Assembly (NCBI RefSeq): GCF_013408425.1
Contig: NZ_JACBYV010000001.1
Span: 496,001 to 560,000, forward strand
DNA length: 64,000 nucleotides
Origin: Pseudomonas flavescens
Lineage (GTDB): Bacteria > Pseudomonadota > Gammaproteobacteria > Pseudomonadales > Pseudomonadaceae
Reading direction: 5' to 3'
The stretch's first letter is position 1. Each line of letters opens with the position of its first letter. The notes under the pieces were generated by a model, which worked only from the letters and a program-made list of their open reading frames with translations, did not search any database and had not been told where the DNA came from. Below are positions 36,656 through 45,561 of the stretch, piece after piece. The translations under genes and the position numbers were made by a program.

Positions 36656-38344
36656 ATGACCGAAAACTTCTGGACGGACAAGTATCCCGAGGGGATCGCG
36701 GCCGAGATCGATCCCGACCAGTACCCCAACGTTCAGGCGGTGCTGAAGCAGTCCTGCCAGCGTTTCGCCGACAAGCCCGCTTTCACCAATCTGGGCAAGA
36801 CCCTGACCTACGGCGAGCTGTTCGAGCTCTCCGGTCACTTCGCTGCCTATCTGCAGCAGCACACGGATCTGCAGCCCGGCGACCGCATCGCCGTGCAACT
36901 GCCCAACGTTCTGCAATACCCGGTAGTGGTTTTCGGCGCGCTGCGTGCCGGGCTGGTGGTGGTCAACACCAACCCGCTGTACACCGCCCGTGAGATGGAA
37001 CACCAGTTCAAGGATTCCGGCGCCAAGGCGCTGATCTGCCTGGCCAACATGGCCCATCTGGCCGAGCAGGTAGTCCCCAAGACCGGCGTGAAGACGGTGA
37101 TCATCACCGAGGTCGGCGACATGCTGTCGCCACTCAAGCGCCTGCTGGTCAACGCCGTGGTCAAGTACGTGAAGAAGATGGTGCCGGCCTACAGCCTGCC
37201 TGCCGCCATCAAACTCACCGACGCCCTGAGTCAGGGCCGTGGCAAAGCCGTCAGCGAAGCCAACCCCGCCGCCCACGAAGTCGCCGTGCTGCAATACACC
37301 GGCGGCACCACCGGCGTGGCCAAGGGGGCGATGCTCACCCACCGCAACCTGATCGCCAACATGCTGCAGTGCCGCGAGCTGATGGGCTCCAACCTCAACG
37401 AAGGCAACGAGATCCTGGTGGCGCCGCTGCCGCTGTACCACATCTACGCCTTCACCTTTCACTGCATGGCGATGATGCACTGTGGCAACCACAACCTGCT
37501 GATCACCAACCCGCGTGATCTGCCGACCATGATCAAGGACCTGTCCAAGTTCAAGTTCAGCGGCTTCGTTGGCCTCAATACCCTGTTCGTGGCGCTGAGC
37601 AACAACGAAGGTTTCCAGAAGCTCGACTTCTCCAGGCTAAAGGTCACCCTGTCCGGCGGTATGGCGCTGCAGCAAGCGGCTGCCGAGCGCTGGAAACAGG
37701 TGACCGGCTGCGCCATCTGCGAAGGTTACGGCCTGACGGAAACCAGCCCGGTAGCGTCGGTGAACCCGATTACCAATATCCAGCTGGGCACCATCGGCAT
37801 TCCGGCACCGTCGACCCTGTTCAAGGTGATCGACGATCAGGGCAACGATCTGGCGCTGGGGGAAACCGGCGAGCTGTGCATCAAGGGCCCGCAGGTGATG
37901 AAGGGCTACTGGCAGCGCCAGGAAGCCACTGACGAAGTGATCGACGCCAATGGCTGGTTCAAGACCGGTGACATCGGCATCATCCAGCCCGATGGCTACA
38001 TCCGCATCGTCGACCGCAAGAAGGACATGATTCTGGTGTCCGGCTTCAACGTCTACCCGAACGAGCTGGAAGAAGTGCTGGTGACCCTGCCAGGCGTGCT
38101 GCAGTGTGCCGCCATCGGCGTACCGGACGAGCGCTCCGGCGAGTCGATCAAGGTGTTCGTGGTGGTCAAGCCGGGCATGACCCTGACCAAGGAGCAAGTC
38201 CTGCAGCACATGCACGACAACCTCACCGGCTACAAACGACCCAAGCAGGTCGAGTTCCGCGAGAGCCTGCCGACCACCAACGTCGGCAAGATCCTGCGCC
38301 GCGAACTGCGTGACGAAGAACTGAAGAAACTCGGCAAGAAGTAG
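36656..38344 (+). CDS. fadD1: Long-chain fatty acid-CoA ligase FadD1
   Basis: 562 aa from ATG 36656, GGAG nine bases upstream; a GTG at 36650 adds two residues. MTENFWTDKYPEGI is the typical FadD1 opening. Motifs: YTGGTTGVAKGAMLTHRN, EGYGLTETSPVASVNP, GWFKTGDIGIIQPDGY, RIVDRKKDMILVSGFNVYP and the terminal Lys in TTNVGKILRREL. FadD1 in P. aeruginosa prefers long-chain fatty acids and FadD2 shorter ones, by published work I recall. A strong hairpin follows the stop. Confidence 0.94.
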   Translation: MTENFWTDKYPEGIAAEIDPDQYPNVQAVLKQSCQRFADKPAFTNLGKTLTYGELFELSGHFAAYLQQHTDLQPGDRIAVQLPNVLQYPVVVFGALRAGLVVVNTNPLYTAREMEHQFKDSGAKALICLANMAHLAEQVVPKTGVKTVIITEVGDMLSPLKRLLVNAVVKYVKKMVPAYSLPAAIKLTDALSQGRGKAVSEANPAAHEVAVLQYTGGTTGVAKGAMLTHRNLIANMLQCRELMGSNLNEGNEILVAPLPLYHIYAFTFHCMAMMHCGNHNLLITNPRDLPTMIKDLSKFKFSGFVGLNTLFVALSNNEGFQKLDFSRLKVTLSGGMALQQAAAERWKQVTGCAICEGYGLTETSPVASVNPITNIQLGTIGIPAPSTLFKVIDDQGNDLALGETGELCIKGPQVMKGYWQRQEATDEVIDANGWFKTGDIGIIQPDGYIRIVDRKKDMILVSGFNVYPNELEEVLVTLPGVLQCAAIGVPDERSGESIKVFVVVKPGMTLTKEQVLQHMHDNLTGYKRPKQVEFRESLPTTNVGKILRRELRDEELKKLGKK

Positions 38345-38360
38345 CCCTGCGCGCTGTCAC

Positions 38361-38387
38361 GAAAGGCCCTGCACTGCAGGGCCTTTC
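38361..38387 (+). terminator. Terminator hairpin after fadD1
   Basis: Perfect 13-bp arms GAAAGGCCCTGCA and TGCAGGGCCTTTC around one base (effective loop CACTG), 16 bases past the fadD1 stop, with the TTTC end of the arm as the only T run. Confidence 0.85.
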
Positions 38388-38424
38388 GCGTTGTGCGGGC
38401 GGCGCTTCCTCGACACTCGTCGCT

Positions 38425-38486
38425 TGGCGTTGAGCGAAGCGACACCCAGGGCAAATTTCCGGGTGTCGCTACGCTCGATCCAGGCT
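38425..38486. repeat. Inverted repeat element, GAGCGAAGCGACACCC type
   Basis: TTGAGCGAAGCGACACCC and its near inverse GGGTGTCGCTACGCTCGATC face each other over about 14 bases, between fadD1 and the convergent uvsE. A related piece is near 19523. Could serve as a bidirectional terminator. Confidence 0.65.
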
Positions 38487-38503
38487 AAGCAAGCACACTC
38501 CGG

Positions 38504-39529
38504 TTACTCGGCTTTCAGATACCGCTCGTAAAACTCCAGGGTCGCCACGTTCTTGTCCTTGGACTCGAACATGATGTCGAAGCGGTCGAGGAATTGCAGG
38601 ACGTACTCGTTCGTCCACTGGTTCCACATGCGCGCGCTGTGGCCATAGAGCTCGCGCTTCGGCACGACCTTCAGCACCTCGGGCATTTCCAGCTTGCGCT
38701 CGGCGCTGAGCCCCAGCTCCTGCAGGCTTTCGTGTGGCTGCGAGAGGTGCATGGTCGGCCGTACGCCGCGCCAGCTGTCGATGATGCGCGCCACACGGTC
38801 AGCGTGCGGGTCGATGTAGTCGTCCTCATGGATCCAGCAGTGGTGCACGTCCAGCACCACCGGCGCCAGATCGGCCAGGGCCAGGCAGGCGTCGACGCCG
38901 TAGGTCTTCTCGTCGTTCTCGAAGGTGATGCAGTGGCGCGCTTCCTGAGACAGGCGCGCCCAGACGGCGCGAGTACCTTCACCACCCAGCTTGCCGGCGA
39001 TGTGCAGGTTGCATTTGAAATCCTGAAACTGACGGCCGTAGCCCATCATGCGGATCATGTCGGCGTGGTACTCGAACTCGGCGATGCTGTTCTCGACCAC
39101 ATCCGGGCGGTCGGAGCCGAGCACGCAGTACTGGCCAGGGTGCATGGACAGACGAATATTCGCCGCGCGGGCGGCATCGCCTATCGCCGCGAAGCCTTCG
39201 ATCAGGCGCCGCTGGATGGTCGGGTCCTGATAGAAGGCGCTGACCTTCGGGTGGCTGTAGAACGGCAGCAGGTCGCTGCTCAGGCGCAGCATCTGCAACG
39301 GCTTCGGCAGGCTCGCGACATAGGCGAGCAGACGCAGTTGAGCCTGCAGGTTGTGCTCGACGATCTCGACCAGCTTGGCGTGCGCGGCCGCCTGGGCGAC
39401 GCTGTCCATCCAGCGCAGGGTGGTGGTGCGCGGGTTGAACGCCGCCTCGATGATTTTCAACTCGCCGGCCGGCAAGCTGCGATCAGGGTGGCGGTATTGG
39501 CAGGCGAAGCCGACGCGGGGTGACGACAT
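38504..39529 (-). CDS. uvsE: UV damage endonuclease UvsE/UvdE
   Basis: 341 aa from ATG 39529 (GAGG seven bases upstream); an ATG at 39565 would add twelve residues. TIM-barrel endonuclease with the family blocks GFACQYRHPDRS, RLSSDLLPFYSHP, RLSMHPGQYCVLGS, HITFENDEK-like (CITFENDEKTYG), VLDVHHCW and the HLSQ and SKDKN ends, which hold the His, Glu and Asp metal ligands. UvdE nicks 5' of UV photoproducts and starts an excision repair path independent of UvrABC. The gene is convergent with fadD1 and lies 67 bases before the ABC permease gene in the minus direction. Confidence 0.92.
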   Translation of the reverse strand: MSSPRVGFACQYRHPDRSLPAGELKIIEAAFNPRTTTLRWMDSVAQAAAHAKLVEIVEHNLQAQLRLLAYVASLPKPLQMLRLSSDLLPFYSHPKVSAFYQDPTIQRRLIEGFAAIGDAARAANIRLSMHPGQYCVLGSDRPDVVENSIAEFEYHADMIRMMGYGRQFQDFKCNLHIAGKLGGEGTRAVWARLSQEARHCITFENDEKTYGVDACLALADLAPVVLDVHHCWIHEDDYIDPHADRVARIIDSWRGVRPTMHLSQPHESLQELGLSAERKLEMPEVLKVVPKRELYGHSARMWNQWTNEYVLQFLDRFDIMFESKDKNVATLEFYERYLKAE

Positions 39530-39596
39530 GTGGAACCTCGGAAATGAAAAAGCGCTGTTCGGCATCGGACACTGACGACAGCGTGTGACTCACAGA

Positions 39597-40364
39597 TTAG
39601 TTGCGCACCCAGCGTTGTCGCGTCCAGCCACTGAAGGCATCGACGGCGAGTACCAGCAGCACCATGGCTAGGATCACGGTGCTGGCCTGGGCCTCCTGGA
39701 ACAGACTGAGGCTGACGTACAGCATCTGGCCTAATCCGCCTGCGCCGACGAAGCCCATGACCGCAGCCATACGGATGTTGTTTTCCCAGCGATACAGGGT
39801 GTACGCCAACAACTGTGGCCATAGGGAGGGCAGGGTCCCATAACAGAATGCCATCCAGGCCCCTGCGCCCTGTAGGCGGATAGCGGCCGCCGGTTCCGGT
39901 GGCGTGTTTTCCAGTGCTTCAGCGAATAGCCTGCCGAGCACACCGGTGGTGTGCAGGGCCAGGGCCAGGGTGCCGGCGTTGGGCCCCAGGCCAGCGGCCA
40001 GAACCATCAGAACGGCCCAGACCAGCTCCGGAATGGCCCGCAGCGCGTTGAGTAGCAAGCGCGTGACGCTTTGCAGCAGCCAACCCAGGCGACCGGCCGC
40101 GGGCAGGGCGAGGGACAGCCCCAGTACGGCGGCGAGCAGGGTGCCGAGTGCCGACATGGCCAAGGTTTCCCTGGCGCCTCGGACGGTGGCCTGCACGTGC
40201 TCGCTACTCAGGTCCGGGCTCATGAAGCGCAGCACGTAGCTACCCATCTGCGCCAGGCTGTCGCCGCTGAACAGGCCGAGCAGATCCAGGCCAAGATAGA
40301 GGAAGGAGCCGATCACCGCGGCGGTGATGGTCAGCAGCAGCAAGCCATTGCCCAGGCGCCTCAT
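39597..40364 (-). CDS. Phosphonate-type ABC transporter permease (second PhnE)
   Basis: 255 aa, about six membrane helices. The cytoplasmic EAA loop is seen in PEPAAAIRLQGAGAWMAFCYGTLP, and YRWENNIRMAAVMGFVGAGGLG is the PhnE-type signature. The start overlaps the other permease gene by four bases (ATGA). It is the last gene of a four-gene importer operon with binding protein, ATPase and two permeases, like the phosphonate/phosphite class. The substrate is not defined by sequence. Confidence 0.88.
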   Translation of the reverse strand: MRRLGNGLLLLTITAAVIGSFLYLGLDLLGLFSGDSLAQMGSYVLRFMSPDLSSEHVQATVRGARETLAMSALGTLLAAVLGLSLALPAAGRLGWLLQSVTRLLLNALRAIPELVWAVLMVLAAGLGPNAGTLALALHTTGVLGRLFAEALENTPPEPAAAIRLQGAGAWMAFCYGTLPSLWPQLLAYTLYRWENNIRMAAVMGFVGAGGLGQMLYVSLSLFQEAQASTVILAMVLLVLAVDAFSGWTRQRWVRN

Positions 40365-41188
40365 GCGAATCTGCCGCGCAGCAGGCGGCTGAGCTGGTCG
40401 GCCAGCAGCACCAGCATCAGGAAGGTCAGCAGCATGCTGGCGACTTCAGCACCGGCGAACATGCGCATGGACAGATCGATCTGCTGGCCGAGGCCTCCCG
40501 CACCGACGAAGCCCATTACCACCGAAGCACGCACGGCGCATTCCCAGCGGTACACCGTATAAGAGGTCAACTCGGCTGCCGCATTGGGTAACACCCCGTA
40601 GGCGAATGCCGCGAGGCGCCCGCTGCCCGATTGCAGCAGGGCATGCATCGGCCGTTGATCCACCGATTCGAATATTTCCGCATACACCTTGCCGAGCATG
40701 CCCGCGTAGGTGATCGCGATGGCCAGCACGCCTGCGGTAGGGCCCAGGCCGACCGCGCGCACGAACAGCAATGCCCAGACAATTTCCGGAACGCTGCGCA
40801 GAATGATCAACAAGCCGCGTACTGGCCAGCGCAGCCCCTGACCGAGCAGGCTGGGCAGGCCACCACGCGACGCCGCCGACAGCGACAGGGCGCGACTGGC
40901 CAGCAGGCTCGCCGGCACCGCCAGCAACAACGCCAGAGCCATACCAGCAGTGGCAATGGCCAGCGTCTGCAGGGTGGCTTGCACCAGCAACGTGAGGAAG
41001 TCGGCATCGTGTGCCGGCGGCCAGAAACCCTCGATAAAATTACCCATCGACTGGGTGCTCTCCGGCTGCAGCAATACCGACAGATCCAGCTCGGCCAGCT
41101 TGATGCCCGGCCATAGCAGAGCAATGGCCAGCAGGCTCAGGAGCAGGCGTGAACGTGCTGCGGGATCGCGTCGATCACCTCTCAGCAT
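40361..41188 (-). CDS. Phosphonate-type ABC transporter permease (first PhnE)
   Basis: 275 aa, about six membrane helices after a short basic N-terminus. The conserved loop is MHALLQSGSGRLAAFAYGVLP and the signature YRWECAVRASVVMGFVGAGGLG matches PhnE/PtxC. It resembles the following permease gene throughout, so the two probably arose by duplication and form a heterodimeric channel. Its ATG overlaps the ATPase gene end by seven bases. Confidence 0.88.
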   Translation of the reverse strand: MLRGDRRDPAARSRLLLSLLAIALLWPGIKLAELDLSVLLQPESTQSMGNFIEGFWPPAHDADFLTLLVQATLQTLAIATAGMALALLLAVPASLLASRALSLSAASRGGLPSLLGQGLRWPVRGLLIILRSVPEIVWALLFVRAVGLGPTAGVLAIAITYAGMLGKVYAEIFESVDQRPMHALLQSGSGRLAAFAYGVLPNAAAELTSYTVYRWECAVRASVVMGFVGAGGLGQQIDLSMRMFAGAEVASMLLTFLMLVLLADQLSRLLRGRFA

Positions 41189-41985
41189 CGTGGCGCCCAG
41201 GCGCTGGTGGACGGCTCGCTGTACGGGCGGGCTGGCGGGGCGAGCTGATCGTTGGCATACAAGGCATCCAGGCGCTGCCTGTCGACCTCGGCGGTACTCA
41301 GGTCAAAGACCACCTGCCCATCGCGGATGCCAAGCACCCGCGGGAAATGTGCCAGGGCCAGTTCGACCGAATGCAGGCTGGCTACCAACGTCACCTGACG
41401 GGTCCGTGCGTGGCTGCACAGGAGGGACAGGGTGTGTTCGGCCAAGCGTGGATCCATCGCCGACACCGGTTCGTCGGCAAGCAGCAGCGCTGGTGCCTGA
41501 TACAGCGCCCGGGCAATACCGACCCGCTGCAACTGGCCGCCAGACAGCTGACCGCAGCGCGCGAACAGCTTATCGGCCAGATCCAGCTTGGCCAGCTCGG
41601 CACGGGCGCCTGGAATATCCAGCGGGTGCAGCAGATTGAGCAGACTCTTGAACAGACCCCACTGGCCTAGCTTGCCGGCCAGTACTGCCGTGAGCACCCG
41701 CTGACGCGAGGGCAGTGGCGGGGCCTGATGAATCAGCCCGATACGTGCGCGCAGGCGTTGTCGCTGGCCACTGGACAGCCGCCAGGGATGCTCGCCGAGC
41801 ACCTGCACTTCGCCCGTGCTAGGTGCCAGCGCGGTAGCCAGCAGGTTGAGCAGGCTGGACTTACCGGCACCGGACGGACCTATGATGGCCACCTGCTCGC
41901 CGCGCTCGATGTTCAGGTGCAGATCGTGCAATGCCTGAACACCGTTGCCGTGCGTGAGGCCGATGCCGGACAGCCGCAGGGTCAT
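41182..41985 (-). CDS. Phosphonate-type ABC transporter ATP-binding protein (PhnC-like)
   Basis: 267 aa from ATG 41985, overlapping the binding-protein stop (ATGA). Walker A GPSGAGKSS, Q loop in GLIHQAPPLPSRQRV, signature LSGGQLQRVGIARALY, Walker B LLLADEPVSAMD and H loop LVASLHSVELAL are all present. It powers the two adjacent permeases. PhnC-type ATPases serve import of phosphonates, phosphite or related oxyanions. Confidence 0.92.
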   Translation of the reverse strand: MTLRLSGIGLTHGNGVQALHDLHLNIERGEQVAIIGPSGAGKSSLLNLLATALAPSTGEVQVLGEHPWRLSSGQRQRLRARIGLIHQAPPLPSRQRVLTAVLAGKLGQWGLFKSLLNLLHPLDIPGARAELAKLDLADKLFARCGQLSGGQLQRVGIARALYQAPALLLADEPVSAMDPRLAEHTLSLLCSHARTRQVTLVASLHSVELALAHFPRVLGIRDGQVVFDLSTAEVDRQRLDALYANDQLAPPARPYSEPSTSAWAPRC

Positions 41986-42833
41986 TTCAGCAGGTCGGCC
42001 GCGCGGGCAGCTTCTTCGATGCCTTTGTAGTTCTCGGGTTTGGTGTCGATGAAGCGGCTCGCCGCCTGCAGGTCGAGAATTGCCTTGTGCTCCGGGTTGG
42101 CCGGATCGAGTGCCAGGAAGGCCTGCTTGATCTTCTCGGCCAGCGCCGGGTCGAGGGTGCCGCGTACCGTCCAGTTGTAGTCGAAATAGGTCGGCGTGGT
42201 GGCGAACACCTTGACCTTGTTGGCGTCGACCTTGCCACTGTTGACCAGCTTGTCCCACACGCTGGCATTGAGTACACCGGCATCGACCTTGCCAGCCTGC
42301 ACCCAGGCGGCAGTGGCGTCATGGGCACCTGAATAGGCGACTCGGCTGAAAAAGGCTTCTGGCTTGATGCCGTCCTGAAGCATGAAGTAACGCGGCATCA
42401 GGCTGCCCGAGGTGGACGATACCGAGCCAAAGGCAAAGGTCTTGCCCTTCAGGTCAGCCAGAGACTTCACGCTCGGGTCCGCGGTAATGAATTTGCTGGT
42501 GAACTGGGCATCCTGCTCGCGCTGTACCAGCGGGATCGCATTGCCGGTCTTCAGATGCACCTGCACGAAGGTGAAGCCGCCCAGCCAGGCCAGGTCGAGG
42601 CGATCAGTGGCCAGCGCTTCGACCACTGCGGGGTAGTCCGCCACCGGGACGAACTCTACCTTCATGCCCAATTGCTGCTCCAGATAGGCACCCAGCGGCT
42701 TGAACTTGCGCAGCAGTTCGGTCGGCGCCTCATCGGGAATGGCCGAAACGCGCAGAGTTTCGGCTGCGAAGCTGGTCAGGGCGGAAACGGACAGGGCGAG
42801 GCCGGCGGCGAGCGCCAGGGTGCGCTTGAGCAT
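41982..42833 (-). CDS. Phosphonate/phosphite-type periplasmic substrate-binding protein (PhnD-like)
   Basis: 283 aa from ATG 42833 (GGAG eight bases upstream). Signal peptide residues 1-24 (LALAAGLALSVSALTSFAAE). The mature part has PhnD/PtxB family blocks: VSAIPDEAPTELLRKFKPLG, the DLAWLGGFTFVQ substrate pocket, GKTFAFGSVSSTSGSLMPRY with the Ser-Thr-Ser ligand loop, and YSGAHDATAAWVQAGKVDAG. It captures the ligand for the PhnC-like ATPase and the two permeases that follow. Ligands of this family include phosphonates, phosphite, and other oxyanions; the nearness of selD-mnmH (two genes upstream) raises but does not prove a selenium link. Confidence 0.9.
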   Translation of the reverse strand: MLKRTLALAAGLALSVSALTSFAAETLRVSAIPDEAPTELLRKFKPLGAYLEQQLGMKVEFVPVADYPAVVEALATDRLDLAWLGGFTFVQVHLKTGNAIPLVQREQDAQFTSKFITADPSVKSLADLKGKTFAFGSVSSTSGSLMPRYFMLQDGIKPEAFFSRVAYSGAHDATAAWVQAGKVDAGVLNASVWDKLVNSGKVDANKVKVFATTPTYFDYNWTVRGTLDPALAEKIKQAFLALDPANPEHKAILDLQAASRFIDTKPENYKGIEEAARAADLLK

Positions 42834-43022
42834 GGGACTTCTCCGGTTCAATAGCGGAAAAAACGAGAGGGTGTGTGCGGCGTGCTTGCCTGTGCGGTAA
42901 TGCGCTGGAACCGCTCCGCTGGGGCTGGATGGACGTAGGGGCTGCCTGTACGCGACACGCGCGAGGCAAGTATAGGGGCAGTCGCCGCCCGCGGCGAGCG
43001 CCGCAGGGGCGACCTCGCGGGC

Positions 43023-44327
43023 TTAGCCGATCAGTCGGATCAGTTCGTTCAGACAGAGCACCACGAACAGTGCGGCGGCGATGCCCAGCAGGCCGTTGGA
43101 CAGCCAGCCCGATCGCCACTCCATCGGGACCCGTTTCGAGTTGAGCAGCCAGATCAGCGTGAGTGCCAGGAACGGCATGAAGAACGCGCCGAAGGCGCCG
43201 TAGGCGATCACAAGGCCGAATGGCCGGCCCAGAGTGAGCAGTATCATCGGCGGGAAGGTCAGCCATAGCACGTAGAAGCGGAAGGCAGGAGTTCTTTCCA
43301 GGTCCTGCTGCGCACCCTTGGCCTGCTCGCCGCCCTGAACCTGGCGTACGAAGTCGGCGAACAGTAGCGACACACCATGCCACACACCCAGGATCGAGGA
43401 GAAGGTGGTCGCGGCGAAGCCGACGAGGAACAGGATGGACACCACGCTGCCGAAGCGCTCACGCAGGATTTCATCCAGGTCGAGCAGGCCGCGGTCACCG
43501 CCGGCGAGGGTGACCTGTGCGGTATAAAGCAGCTCGGCGCCCACGATCAGCATCGAAATCACGAAGATACCGGTCGCTATGTAGGCTACGCGGTTGTCCA
43601 GCCGCATCATGCCCATCCAGGCCGGCGTACGCCAACCCTTGGCTTGTACCCAGTAGCCGTAGGACGCCATGGTAATGGTGCCGCCAACGCCGCCGATGAG
43701 GCCGAGCGTGTAGATCGCCGAGCCTTCGGGAATGGTCGGCATCAGTCCGGTCAGCGCCTGGCCGAGGTTCGGCATGACCAGAATGGCGAGACCGACGACG
43801 ACCACGAACATGATGCCGATGAACAGCTTCATGACCGTTTCGAAAGCGCTGTAGCGGTTGAACAGGACGAATACTGCGCCCGCGATTCCCGATAACGCTC
43901 CCCACATCCAGAATGGCATCACGTCCGGGAACAAGGCGGCCAGAGGCAGCGCCGTGGCGCTCATCGCCGTGCCGCCGTAAACGAAGCCCCAGATCACTAT
44001 GTAGATACCGAAGTACCAGTACGTCCATTTGCCCAGCGAGCGCCAGCCTTCGAGAATCGTTGATCCGGTCGCCAGGTGGTAGCGTGCCGAGCCTTCTGCG
44101 AGGGCAATCTTCACGATGCAGCCCACGATGGCTGCCCACAGCAGTGCATAGCCGAAGCGGGAGCCTGCGATCAGGGTCGCCACGAGGTCGCCGGCGCCTA
44201 CGCCGGTAACCGCCACCACGATGCCGGGGCCGATGAGCTTCCAGCGGGCCGCCGTGCTGCTTGGCGGGGTCGCATCGTTTGGTTCTTCCAGCGAAGGTGC
44301 GCGCGTCTCATTTTTGTTGTCGGTCAT
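43023..44327 (-). CDS. NRAMP-related membrane transporter with altered metal-site motifs
   Basis: 434 aa from ATG 44327 (GGAGGA six bases upstream). About eleven helices after a polar 30-residue N-terminus. The NRAMP fold is clear from GPGIVVAVTGVGAGDLVATL and SRFGYALLWAAIVG, but where classical members have DPGN in helix 1 this one has GAGD, and the helix 6 Met-Pro-His is Met-Ala-Ser (TITMASYGYW). The metal-binding Asp, Asn and His are therefore missing. It may move a different ion such as Mg2+ or an organic substrate, as proposed for other NRAMP-related branches. It lies between the phosphonate-type importer and selD, divergent from selD. Confidence 0.85.
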   Translation of the reverse strand: MTDNKNETRAPSLEEPNDATPPSSTAARWKLIGPGIVVAVTGVGAGDLVATLIAGSRFGYALLWAAIVGCIVKIALAEGSARYHLATGSTILEGWRSLGKWTYWYFGIYIVIWGFVYGGTAMSATALPLAALFPDVMPFWMWGALSGIAGAVFVLFNRYSAFETVMKLFIGIMFVVVVGLAILVMPNLGQALTGLMPTIPEGSAIYTLGLIGGVGGTITMASYGYWVQAKGWRTPAWMGMMRLDNRVAYIATGIFVISMLIVGAELLYTAQVTLAGGDRGLLDLDEILRERFGSVVSILFLVGFAATTFSSILGVWHGVSLLFADFVRQVQGGEQAKGAQQDLERTPAFRFYVLWLTFPPMILLTLGRPFGLVIAYGAFGAFFMPFLALTLIWLLNSKRVPMEWRSGWLSNGLLGIAAALFVVLCLNELIRLIG

Positions 44328-44526
44328 GTCATCCTCCAGTATGCAGGCGCTTCGGCATGTATCTGGAGCATAGACAGTCGGTGAGGCGTTGCTCACTGCA
44401 GTGGCTTGCAAAGCGCGCCGGGCGGCAGCCTGCAAGAGGCCAGGAGCGGCTCGACTCGTTCCTTTGCTCCGCGACGGCGCCCCCGGGCTGGTAGAATTCG
44501 CCCCTCTTCACGTGCGAGGTATCTTC

Positions 44527-45561
44527 ATGAGTGAGCCGATCCGCCTGACCCAGTACAGCCATGGTGCCGGTTGCGGCTGCAAGATTTCCCCCAAGGTACT
44601 GGAGGTGATCCTCGCAGGCAGCGGCGCCCAGAATCTCGACCCCAATCTATGGGTGGGCAATGCCTCCCGTGATGACGCCGCGGTGTATGCGCTGGACGAA
44701 GAGCGAGGCGTGGTCTCGACCACCGATTTCTTCATGCCGATCGTCGACGACCCGTTCGACTTCGGCCGCATCGCGGCCACCAACGCCATCAGTGATGTCT
44801 ACGCCATGGGCGGCGACCCGCTGATGGCCATCGCCATTCTCGGCTGGCCGGTCAACCTGCTGCCACCGGAGGTCGCATGTGAAGTGATCCGCGGTGGTCG
44901 CGCCGTCTGCGATGCCGCCGGCATCCCGCTGGCCGGTGGGCATTCCATCGATGCGCCGGAGCCGATCTTCGGGCTAGCGGTGACCGGTGTGGTGAACAAG
45001 CTCCACATGAAGCGCAACGACACCGCCCAGGTCGGCGACACCCTGTATCTGACCAAGCCATTGGGTATCGGCATCCTCACCACGGCCGAGAAAAGGGCCA
45101 AGCTACGCGCCGAGGACGTCGGCCTGGCCCGTGACTGGATGTGCACCCTGAACAAGCCGGGCAGCCGTTTCGGCAAGCTCGAAGGCGTCACCGCGATGAC
45201 CGACGTGACCGGTTTCGGCCTGCTCGGCCACCTGGTGGAAATGGCGGACGGATCGGGGCTCAGCGCGCGCCTGGACTACGCCGCCGTGCCGCGCCTGCCG
45301 GGCGTCGAGCACTACCTTGCCGAGGGCTGTGTACCGGGCGGCACGCTGCGCAACTTCGACAGTTATGGCGAGCGTATCGAGGCGCTCAGTGACGAGCAGC
45401 GCGACCTGCTCTGTGATCCGCAGACCAGCGGCGGTCTGTTGATCGCCGTCAGCGAGCAGAGCGGTGCCGAGTTCCTTGCGCTCGCCGCTGAGCTGGGGCT
45501 GGAGCTGGCGCCCATCGGTGTGCTGGTCGAGCGACAGCGTCACGCGGTAGAGGTGTTCTGA
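44527..45561 (+). CDS. selD: Selenide, water dikinase (selenophosphate synthetase)
   Basis: 344 aa from ATG 44527. The catalytic loop [10 protein letters not shown] has the active Cys at position 17 followed by Cys 19 and the essential Lys 20; this is the Cys form, not selenocysteine. Further motifs: [43 protein letters not shown] and [12 protein letters not shown]. It makes selenophosphate from selenide and ATP. The stop overlaps the mnmH start (TGATG). No selA, selB or tRNA-Sec is in the window, so the local use of selenium is tRNA modification. Confidence 0.96.
   Translation: MSEPIRLTQYSHGAGCGCKISPKVLEVILAGSGAQNLDPNLWVGNASRDDAAVYALDEERGVVSTTDFFMPIVDDPFDFGRIAATNAISDVYAMGGDPLMAIAILGWPVNLLPPEVACEVIRGGRAVCDAAGIPLAGGHSIDAPEPIFGLAVTGVVNKLHMKRNDTAQVGDTLYLTKPLGIGILTTAEKRAKLRAEDVGLARDWMCTLNKPGSRFGKLEGVTAMTDVTGFGLLGHLVEMADGSGLSARLDYAAVPRLPGVEHYLAEGCVPGGTLRNFDSYGERIEALSDEQRDLLCDPQTSGGLLIAVSEQSGAEFLALAAELGLELAPIGVLVERQRHAVEVF

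Noticed and set aside
44527..44590. Selenocysteine codon in SelD
   Set aside because: The catalytic position is TGC (Cys), with no in-frame TGA; this is the Cys form of the enzyme.
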